Shown here: positions 50,952 through 64,000 of the stretch, piece after piece
Layout: each line of letters opens with the position of its first letter
Position numbering within the stretch: the first letter of the stretch is position 1
Assembly (NCBI GenBank): GCA_036365515.1
Contig: CM070873.1
Coordinates: 230,763,876-230,827,875 of the forward strand
Reading direction: 5' to 3'
Origin: Torymus aiolomorphi
Lineage: Eukaryota; Arthropoda; Insecta; Hymenoptera; Torymidae
DNA length: 64,000 nucleotides
Program-made: the position numbers and the translations under genes
The notes under the pieces: model-generated
Database searches by the model: none
Told to the model about the DNA's origin: nothing
The model's input: only the letters and a program-made list of their open reading frames with translations

Positions 50952-51039
50952 GTGTTTTATTGAATTTTTGTTTAGGTGGCTATATTTACTTTAATAAATT
51001 TTAAAATTCACTCGGAAAAACCGGGAAGGGCCACCTTAA

Positions 51040-54000
51040 GTTATACGTTTGATGCGGACAATGGTAATAGGGACTAACGGGACGATGATTTGAGATCGAT
51101 CGCGGGGATATTGGGTCACGGGGGTAGTCGATTAAGGGAGGCAATGTGTAACGGCAAACGCGAGTAAACAGATTAATTCATTAAATTCATTAAAATGTAC
51201 TTAATGTGTGTGTGTGTGTATCGCGATACCGCCATTATCAGCGCGCTCGGGTAGAATTAAAAATAAGTGTTGCGAGCACACAGAGACAACAGTGTATAAT
51301 GTTTGTATCTGATTCATCGGCTTATTTTTAAATGAAGTTATGCGCGAAGTAGTATAACGTGGAAAGGAGAAAACGCACTCGTTAAGTAGAAATGGCGATG
51401 CCTGGTGAGACATCGATTATTAATTATGTCCTAGGGAGAGGGGGAGAAAAAGAGATTCCGTTGTCGAGTTAATTTTTAAATGACAGGTTAATTGTATAAC
51501 AATGTTTGGAAAAAAACGAAGTTACCTACATTCGAGTATACCTAATTGAATAGAGGATAATGGAAAAGAAGAAACTAATGTAATTGTAAAATATTTCTGC
51601 AGAGTGGTGCTTTGTTTTGAAAATAAAATTACGAGCGGTAGGAAAGAAAATAGATGAGGGGAAATCTCATGCTGCTCATAGCGAATTTAACGCGTTTGAA
51701 CAATTCGTTCAAGCAACTCAATTATGCCGGTTTAATTAACAGCGATTCAATTATACAAAATAATGAAGGTTTAATTCAAGTGCAACGCGAATGATAATTC
51801 GAGGCAATGTAGGTCGAATGAGGAAATCAAAGGAAAAGAGTTTGTTTGCATTTTAATAATAATAAATGTGCGGAAATTGAATTTGAGGTCAAAGCAAAAC
51901 ATATGAAGAAAAAAATGAAATCTTGCCGATGAAATATTTATGACAATGAGGAAAATAATCAAGTTTTTTTCTTTAATTTGTTTATTTATATTCATTGAAC
52001 GGAAAAATCCATTAATTCTCTTACCAGATATCACTTCTAAATAAATATAATCTTTGTTTTAGACACTTTACCATTTTCGATACACAAAATCAATTACATA
52101 ACATAATTAGCTGGGGCGCAACAACATAACACGTTCGTTTGACAGGTAATGATGAATCTACCTCGTTATATCGATCACTTAAATAACATTCGATCACGCG
52201 CTGTACATGTCATCCCGCAGAAAATAATTCCCCAAGGAAATGTAATTACATTGATCATTCGACTGTGTATATGCATTAGCAAAGCTTTCCCTTTCTCCGC
52301 CCATAAAGTATTCCTTATTTTTTCGCGCTCGGCAACGAAAACGCTCATGCGATATATACATACATATGAAACCCATCATCTTTTTACGTCGCTCGGCAAA
52401 AAGCACGCTTGCTTCGTACAATACTTATCCTGTCGAGAAACCGCGTCTGGCACATATTTTCACGCTCGGAACGCGAGCGAGAAAAGCGCGAAAGTAGACT
52501 CGCTACACAGCTATATATATTCCGTATAAGCGGAGAAGCGAAGCCGCCTGTCTTCCTCCCATCAGGCCACAATATAAACGTCCATTTCACTAGTGCAACA
52601 CGGCATAATTAATGCACACACGCGCGCACGCTTGTGTGCGCGAAAAGATTTTTATAGCCCTCGTGTATAGCCGGTACAACGCGTAGTGCGTGTGTGTATC
52701 CACACTACTGTTGGACCCCGCGCCGACATTGTCTCTGTGACGTAATTACACCGTAGCAGAGGGGGCAGAAGGAGGAGTAGGACACATTGTTGCCGTGAGC
52801 GCGCGCGATGGTGGCTCTCTCTCTCCCGCGAGAGCGCTGTATATTGCGACACTTTTCACGGGGCCTCGAATTTGCCCCCCACTTATATATCTGCGTACAG
52901 TAGCAGCAGCGCACACGCCCGGCCCGCCGGCCGACTTTCATGGACGAAGGGCACGCGGTGTGTACAACGCGCTCATGCTGTGCTGCGCCGATGAAAGTCG
53001 CAGAGCGCACTGTAGCGTGTATATAGCGAGCGCTCGCCGCGCTACGAAAATTCCTTTCGCAATGTCCCTGGGCGCCGCGCTCGCTCACCTCAGTTTTATA
53101 CGTGTACGTGTGTGTGTGTGTGTGTGCGCACTTGCGCGCACTTTTTCTCGCATTCGAGGCACGAGCGAGCGAGCGCGCGAACTCTTACCACACTTGCGCT
53201 GCTGCTGCCGCAGCGACGACGGCTATGGGTATAATAATGAGAATACGTTCCTCTCGGCTCTCTTTTTTCTTTCATTCTTCTATAGCGCTCTCCGCGGTTT
53301 TCCACAAAATTTGACCACTTCTGGTTGAAGGAGTCGTGTAAGAGCGGCGTTATGATATCATTCGAGTGGCGCGGGGTATAATATACTTGGCGCGTGATTT
53401 ATGGAGGTGCGATATATATGTATACAGTGCTATTGTCGTTCGACTCTGGTGTTTCTCCGAAAATTAAACATTTATTAAATTTCGGAGAAGTGTCGCGTTG
53501 TATGGCGCTGCCAAAATACGTAAAAGCGAGTGTTTTGGTTGTAGAATTCAAATATTTGTAAAGTAATGGTACTTGGAAATGTTATATATATATTAGGAAG
53601 TAGGTGAGTCGAAAGTGTGTCAAATAATTAGGTCAATTCAACTTATCGATTAAATCGTAATACAAGTATTACAATCTTCTCTTACTCACAATTAAATTAA
53701 AGACGATTTTTACGGTTGTCTTATCCTTATAAAAAAAATTTTTCTTAGAATTATCTCGTACGTTTTTCTAAATTACGTATATTTAACTTAATTTTATTCG
53801 TTGATTGTATTAGGCTATAACTCAAGTACCCGTATTTGCTTACAATGAATTTTTAAATGGGTTTTGTCTGAAATTATTGTTCTTTCAGTAAACTAAATTT
53901 GTACCCGCATTTATCGTGGACTTTTTCTATGGTATACTAAACTATCAGTACACTGATTGACCTTTGTCAGTTAAAAAGTCTGCATTCATTAAGTTAACAA

Positions 54001-54983
54001 TATTCGTCTTAAATTTAATTATACGTCGAAGAACTTTATGCTTAAATATTCAAATTTTCAAACCTGTTTATTAATAATACTAAGAAATTTAAAAGTATTC
54101 GAGATTGACGTCAACCGAAAAATTTTCCGCTACGAATATTTATTTTTCATATATAAAAAGAAAATACTTGTCACAAGTGTATGATATATTTTAAAAGTAA
54201 ACAATTCCTCTTTCAAAGTAAAAATTCTTTTATTAAAAACAAAAAAAAAATCAAGCCTCTTTAAAAGAGAAATGCATGACACTATTCCACTTTTGAAAAG
54301 TTCAACTGTTCGGAATAATATTGACAAAACCACAATAGATCAACGATAAACATTTCTTTTATAATTACTTCAAAAAGCTCTCGAGCGATCTCTTCCCGCG
54401 CAACAATTACTCGTCTATCTGATCTGATATATATCTATCTCGACGTCTCCAAGTGAAATATTGCAAAACTAACAGTACTGCGCTCGCTGCTCGCCATTAA
54501 ATTGCCAGCGATTTAGTTCCCTTCTTTTTTTTCCACAGAAACAACAAAAGTCCTCTCCCCCCCTCCTCATATCTATCCGTCTCGGGTAAAAACGATTAGT
54601 ATCGCGCTCGCGCACTCCGAGCGTTGTTGCATCACGCATCAATCAGAGGAATTGAGGTTACGGCAGGAAAACGCTGTCATTGGTAAGAATGCCATTTCTC
54701 TCTCCTCTAACGAAGTTTCCTCCTCCCATTGGTGTCTCTCCTCGCCACCGCGCGCGCGCGCGCCTGTCCTATCCGCAATATCACTTGGAGAGCCAAGATT
54801 CGCGGCGCGCCAGTCCATCATCAAGGTAATGCCGTGGAGTTTGCAGAAACCGCGTATAAGCCTATTATTTTATAAAGCCCGCGCGTCTATACGTATGTGC
54901 CTGTGTGTATATAAGCACCGGTGGATGATTCGCTATACACGCGATTGAAGTGTGTGCACGCCGTTAATTGACACGAGTATATA
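51040..54983. other. Non-coding DNA
   Basis: AT-rich to 52500, CpG-rich 52600-53350 (with (TG)n near 53107-53126), AT-rich to 54500, and CpG-rich again near 54600-54950. No gene supported. Confidence 0.35.
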
Positions 54984-55702
54984 CACGGAGAGAAATTTTG
55001 TAGTGAAAATTACAAATATTCGAGACAAAATTACCAGTTTCTATGGTAATGGATGGACAGACTGACAATTTCAAACTTTTTACCAAAGTGCCTTGGTAAA
55101 ATTTTTTTAGTTAATTTAAATTAAAAAAATTAACTTTTTTTATCCATATTGATGGATATATAAGTATTTTAATATAGAAATAGAAACAGAAACAAGGATG
55201 AAAAAAAATTAAACTGAAAAAAAATTTTTACGGAAGCGGGATTCGATCCGACGATCTTTGGGTTGAGAGTCCGACGTTCTACCGACTGCGCCATGGAAGC
55301 TGTTACCAACAGTCATTTGAATCGCCGCTATTATTTACTGAAAATATGTGTATTGTTTTCATTTTAACGTCGCGCACGCCTCTAGTATCAATCTTCTGAA
55401 ACACAACAATGCGCAGTGCACATGCGCGAGTACACAAATACCAGGTTATTTGGTAAAATTTATGAGTTTTCTTAGTAAAAATTCTTAGGTTACCTTGTAA
55501 AAATGACTAGACCTCAATTTTTACCAGTGTGTCTGGTAATTTTTATTCAGATAATTTGGTATTTTTTTTAAGTGGTTATGGTAGTTTTTCCTGGGAAACT
55601 TATAAATTGTATTAGAAACCTGGGAATATCACGGCTTTTGACAGTCTACCCATGCGCTACCAAGGCACCTTGGTAATTTTTACTCTAAAATTTCTCTCCG
55701 TG
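54984..55702. mobile_element. 719-bp MITE with CACGGAGAGAAATTTT termini, TA duplication
   Basis: CACGGAGAGAAATTTT at both ends, inverted, with TA outside (54982-54983 and 55703-55704), as in Tc1/mariner-type insertions. Inside, ACCAAGGCACCTTGGTAA-like words are repeated. It carries a tRNA-like unit. Confidence 0.75.
55215..55300 (-). other. tRNA-like Pol III unit inside the MITE
   Basis: Minus strand starts GCTTCCATGGCGCAGTCGG (A box TGGCGCAGTCGG), has a B box GGATCGAATCC at 55249-55239 and an eight-T run (55228-55221) as terminator. The anticodon loop would read CTC, but anticodon, T and acceptor stems have mismatches, so it is a tRNA-derived relic, not a working tRNA. Confidence 0.6.
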
Positions 55703-55704
55703 TA

Positions 55705-58189
<2,485 letters not shown>

Positions 58190-58193
58190 TTAA

Positions 58194-58860
58194 GGTGGCT
58201 CCAGTGGTCTAGTAGATCTAAAGCTATGCACATTTTTTACAAAAATTCATTTACACATTCCAATCTGAAAACTGATATGACAGGAAGCAGAGTTCTTAAC
58301 ATAACGGAAAATATTTTTGTTAGAAAATTTCCAATTTTGCAAAAGTATATTTTGTCCATTAAAAAAAAATTCAATAAGAAATACAAATCTTTTTTGTTTT
58401 TCATTCAATTTTAATGTGCAAGGTCGCATTTTCTTCCTTGTTAAATTTCAGGGGGAGTCAACGATATCAAAATTGAAAATTTTTCAAAACCTGGAAAGTT
58501 ATATGCAATTGTTTGTAGATTTGTCATTGAATTTTATAAACAATTGCATATAACCTTGCAGGTTTTGAAATTTTTTCAATTTTGATGTTGTTGACTCCCC
58601 CTGAAATTTAACAAGGAAAAAAATGAGACCTTGCAAATTAAAATTGAATGAAAAACAAAAAAGATTTGTATTTCTTATTGAATTTTTTTTTTTAATGGAC
58701 AAAATATACTTTTGCAAAATTGGAAATTTTCTAACAAAAATATTTTCCGTTATGTTAAGAACTCTGCTTCCTGTCATATCAGTTTTCAGATTGGAATGTG
58801 TAAATGAATTTTTGTAAAAAATGTGCATAGCTTTAGATCTACTAGACCACTGGAGCCACC
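58194..58860. mobile_element. 667-bp near-perfect palindrome with TTAA target duplication
   Basis: GGTGGCTCCAGTGGTCTAG at the left equals the reverse complement at 58842-58860; arms stay paired to a ~40-bp centre near 58525. TTAA at 58190-58193 and 58861-58864. Shares TTAAATTTCAGGGGGAGTC-type segments with the element at 48229-51035. Confidence 0.88.
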
Positions 58861-58864
58861 TTAA

Positions 58865-59314
58865 TGAAAAAGAACTTGCAAGCCATATTAAAATACTTCA
58901 TCCTTAAGCTATATCTTAAAAGTGGTTCTCGTTGAATATTTGTAGGTGACCTAAATATGACTTATTTGATAAACTAAAGTAACGGATTCAAATCGATAAG
59001 TTTACTTATAAAACTTGTTTTAAAATTTAATGAAGTTATCTTTTACTCGGGCAGCAATACGATATTGATATAGACTTAGATTACGTAATAATTCATTCAT
59101 GTTTCTTATATAGTCATATGTATTGAAATAAATAGACTAGTTGAAAATTCCATTCACGTACCTTTTGCTTTATTTCTTTAATGAAATTAAAAATTTATCT
59201 ACAATATAAAAGTATCATACACATTTTTTTTTATCAATATATGTTTGATGACACCATATGTTTTTAGTATGCTTTTATTTATTACTATTCTCTAAATGTT
59301 TTGCTACTATGAAT
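58865..59314. other. AT-rich spacer
   Basis: Nothing recognised. Confidence 0.35.
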
Positions 59315-60703
59315 TCCCGTGTAAAAATATGAACTATTGCCAAGATATTTCAAAGTAATTGGCAATAGTTATAGCAAATATATTGCAAATATATCGCAAA
59401 TATATCGCAGCAACAATCGGCAATATACCGGCAATAGAGCACCAAACATCATCCTGCAACATGTTGGCAATAGTTACCAAGTGACTAACTCACTAACTAG
59501 TGCCAATATAGTGGCAATAGTTCAATATTAATTAAAGTTTTAAAGTAAAACTCGCGTAAAAATTGAGCACCTTAAAAAAATCATTTTTGTTTTATTATAA
59601 AATTATTTCACACACAAATGTTGGGTGAAATATAAAATCTCCTAATTAAAAGGAGGTAACAAAAACAAGGCAAGCCTATTTGAACTGTTGAAATGTCTGC
59701 TTTATATACTCTCGGGGCCTTCCAATGCGTTTAAGGGAGTTATACGCGCGCGCCGCCTAGCGGCAAATAGCGGAAGCTTACTTATGGAGAGCCGCTCAAC
59801 CCAAGTTTCCGTTCGCCACCGCTAGGCGGCGCGCGCGTATAACTCCCTTAAACGCATTGGAAGGCCCCGTGAGTATATAAAGCAGGTATTTCAACAGTTC
59901 AAATGACTTTAATTTCTTTCAGGTAACAACAACGCCCTGCAGTTCCAGGATCCAGGAGAATAATCCCCCCTTCAAACCTGCTTATTCCCTGCACCCCTCT
60001 TATACACATCTAATAACCTTTCTTTTCAGGTACTCTCCAAGTGGGTTTTTTCCTCTCACGAGGTTTTTCCCACCAACGTCCTGTTCATACCGTCATGTCC
60101 CTATCCTTTCCGACCGTGTGATAACGTTCCTACGGAACGATGCACACCAACTCCTAGCACCTAAACATCCAACCTCCCATTCCCTAAAGGAGAGGTTGCT
60201 CGGCCTTCTTCATTTCTCTTAAAGCAAAGAGAGGGAGAAAGTCGAGAGAGGGCGCAAGCCTAGTGTCGAACCTCACTGGTGGCGGCGAAGGCAGACCCCC
60301 TCCCTTCCTTCCTTCCTTTCAAATGACTCTTTACGGAGAGTCCAACTGACAAGGCTGGCTTTGTTTTTGTTATCTCCATTTAATTAAGAGATTTTAAATT
60401 TCACCCAACATTTGTGTGTGAAATAATTTTATAATAAAACAAAAATAATTTTTTTGAGGTACTCAATTTTCACGCGAGTTTTACTTGAAAACTTTAATTA
60501 ATATTGAACTATTGCCACTATATTGGCACTAGTAGCGAGATAGCCACTTGGTAACTATTGCCAACATGTGGCAGGATGATGTTTGACGCTCTACTGCCGA
60601 CATGTTGCCGATTGTTGCTGCAATATATTTGCGATATATTTGCAATAACTATTGCCAATTACTTTGCAATATCTTGGCAATAGTTCATATTTTTACGCGG
60701 GTT
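59315..60703. mobile_element. ATATTGCC-rich foldback element, complete
   Basis: Tips CCCGTGTAAAAATATGAACT and inverted CCCGCGTAAAAATATGAACT. Both arms hold a series of GGCAATA / TATTGC words, then GGAGGTAACAAAAACAAGGC-like and TATATACTC sequences. The centre is an inverted GGGGCCTTCCAATGCG pair (59733-59870) around GC-rich stems. The right arm has an extra ~430 bp (59910-60340) absent from the left; it holds no coding frame that I recognise. Confidence 0.75.
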
Positions 60704-61262
60704 AAGAAAATTTATTTAAACAGTAACTATTACAAATGTTTAAATATAAAAATTCCTTATAATCGATTGTTTGAAATATGGTTACCATTATATTTCCAAA
60801 ATATTTATCTATATTTATCAAAGTTTGTAATTTTTGTTTGAGCTATTGCTTTCAAAGTGATTCATTTTAGTAGAAACTTTGAATTAAAGTAGCAGGTAGA
60901 TAGTAGTGAAGAGTGTAAACAGACGTTTAGCTGTTATCACGTTTGTTTTACGTAACAAATTACATCTTGTGCAATTCATTGTGCCTTGTAACACAATGTT
61001 ATGAGGATTAATTAATTTATGTCGCAATGATGAGGGACGAATAAATCTCTGCTCCACTTAGCGTTATTAGAGAATTTATTGCATTACAAATATTATTCAC
61101 TTTAATACTATGAAAGTAAGAAAGTGTGTTAACAATTGCTCTTGCTGTATTTTTTTTTTGCGTTCTTTCTTTTTGTAACGAATAATTTCAGGCAAATTTT
61201 ACTTTCAAATTTAATTAAGTAAATTTACCAAGATACAGTAGAACGATCGCATAAGAAATATT
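60704..61262. other. AT-rich spacer
   Basis: 5' flank of the open frame at 61263; no site recognised. Confidence 0.35.
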
Positions 61263-62026
61263 ATGTCATCGAAGCAAAAGCCTTTCATCCTCTTATCGGA
61301 AAATGCCCGTACGAAAATGGGATTACGTCGAATTTGCACTCTGAAGAATGACGCGCGCGTTTCCAATATAGTTTCAGGCGGCCGGCGTGCGGCAACGCAT
61401 TTGATTCGTGCGCGATACGACTTGATACGTGAATTTATCGCGGACCAAAGTTCAAATCAGGTTATCAACAGTGAGTTTATGTCGCACTTTCGGTCGATCC
61501 CGAAGCCGGCCGACTGCTGTTTTGACGTTTTTACGATGCAGTTACGAAAAGCAAATTACAGAGGAAGAAAGGAAAAAGAACACGCGAAGATTCAATTACT
61601 GCTAATGAAACGTCAAGTAAAAGTTATGTTGGGAAAATAATCTCTTCTCTATAATTGCCTCTATTTGAAAAAAACTCATTTGTTCCTTTTTTTAGTCTTA
61701 AAATTTAGTTCGACTCGAAATTTATTTCTAAGAAATTTAACGTTATTATATGTTTACAATTTACATTTTTTAAATCATTTTATCGAATAATTTTGAAATT
61801 AATTAACTCCATGTAACAAACAGTAAAATTTATTTAGGTGCTCGAACGTTCTAAGCTGTTATTAATGAAACTGAGAATCATGAGTACTTTCTCCACGATG
61901 CGCGCGATGCGCGTTACGAACATCGAAGTGGAAATCGCTTTGATTGATGAAAGTTACTTTGATGAAGTTATAAATATATACTACTTAACAAAATCTTACC
62001 TAATAATCAATAAGTGTATTACATAA
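61263..62026 (+). CDS. Unrecognised protein, one- or two-exon model
   Basis: ATG 61263 opens a 125-codon frame to TAA 61640. It is basic, non-repetitive and not compositional (MSSKQKPFILLSENARTKMG, FMSHFRSIPKPADCCFDVFT). A donor CAA/GTAAAA at 61616/61617 and an acceptor TTTATTTAG before 61838 would join, in phase, to a second exon (VLERSKLLLMKLRIMST) ending at 62026, for 180 residues. Both versions are possible. No family, signal peptide or membrane segment was seen. It may be a lineage-specific gene. Confidence 0.45.
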
Positions 62027-62127
62027 CGCATGCAAGTAAATGTTTGAATTCACATAATCATTACATAAATTACCGCGCTCAATGGCGCTGCCATTCATTG
62101 CGATTCTCTAAAGTGAAAAGGGGAATA

Positions 62128-62209
62128 AAATTAATCACGTGGTGTTCTCCGGCTAACAACGTGTCTACAATACACACGTTATTAGCAGAGAACGGCGCGT
62201 GATTAATTT
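62128..62209 (+). ncRNA. Pre-miRNA-like hairpin
   Basis: Arms of about 36 nt (AAATTAATCACGTGGTGTTC... and ...GAACGGCGCGTGATTAATTT) pair with few mismatches and one bulge around an 11-nt loop at 62164-62174. Size and shape fit a microRNA precursor, but a tiny inverted-repeat transposon is equally possible. Strand is arbitrary. Confidence 0.35.
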
Positions 62210-63982
<1,773 letters not shown>

Positions 63983-64000
63983 CCTTCTATTACGAAAATA

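Larger units (their letters stand above)
48229..51035. mobile_element. Large foldback with TTAA target duplication, split by nested elements
   Basis: Tips GATGGTCCTTCCCGGG (left) and GGTGGCCCTTCCCGG (right, read inward), both leading to GAGTGAATTTTAA. TTAA lies outside both ends (48225-48228, 51036-51039). Left arm words at 48490-48600 (TTAAAGTAAATACAGCCAC, AGATCTCATTTTGTT) return inverted at 49130-49190 and 50955-51000, the gap being a second element inserted in the right arm. Related to the element at 58194-58860. Confidence 0.75.

Noticed and set aside
55230..55300. A functional tRNA gene (anticodon CTC)
   Set aside because: Promoter boxes are good but the anticodon, T and acceptor stems do not pair, and it lies inside a MITE.

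Overview
This is eukaryotic nuclear DNA, almost certainly from an insect. The genes have short spliced exons with GT-AG introns, housekeeping proteins of insect/animal type, long dinucleotide microsatellites and very CpG-rich, GAGA/CT-rich non-coding DNA. That base composition and the mix of non-LTR, PIF/Harbinger and foldback elements would fit a hymenopteran such as a parasitoid wasp, but this is an inference from style, not a database match.

Layout. (1) 1-1334, minus strand: 5' part of eIF2D (translation factor), running off the left edge. (2) About 1.6-17.0 kb: a dense island of nested transposable elements lying between the divergently transcribed eIF2D and PSMD3 genes. It holds foldback/MITE elements with 3-bp (TTA/TAA) target duplications, two inverted copies of a PIF/Harbinger relic, a 5.2-kb non-LTR retrotransposon with an 11-bp target duplication, a Penelope-like fragment with a 13-bp duplication and a hammerhead-like motif, tRNA-like Pol III cassettes, and a ~93-bp tandem satellite. 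(3) 17.5-28.8 kb: a compact gene cluster: PSMD3 (26S proteasome Rpn3), EMC4 (ER membrane complex), the 47-codon mitochondrial micropeptide STMP1 in three exons, two related GFRP-like small genes with a BED-finger gene between them, and ANKRD39. (4) 29-48 kb: CpG- and CT/GT-rich DNA with no convincing gene apart from a candidate large 5' exon (34.3-35.5 kb) that opens a reading frame into a donor site at 35509; the rest may be its first intron. (5) 48-64 kb: more foldback elements, two of them with TTAA target duplications, a MITE carrying a tRNA-like unit, a 523-bp pure CT tract, a large ATATTGCC-rich foldback, an unrecognised two-exon open frame at 61.3-62.0 kb followed by a miRNA-like hairpin, and a terminal CT tract.

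The host genes are mostly housekeeping (translation, proteasome, ER membrane insertion, mitochondria) and are not obviously one pathway. The most informative part of the window is the order of transposon insertions, which can be read base by base because intact 'empty-site' paralogues lie in the same sequence. Many open frames in the CpG-rich and microsatellite zones are compositional and were not annotated.
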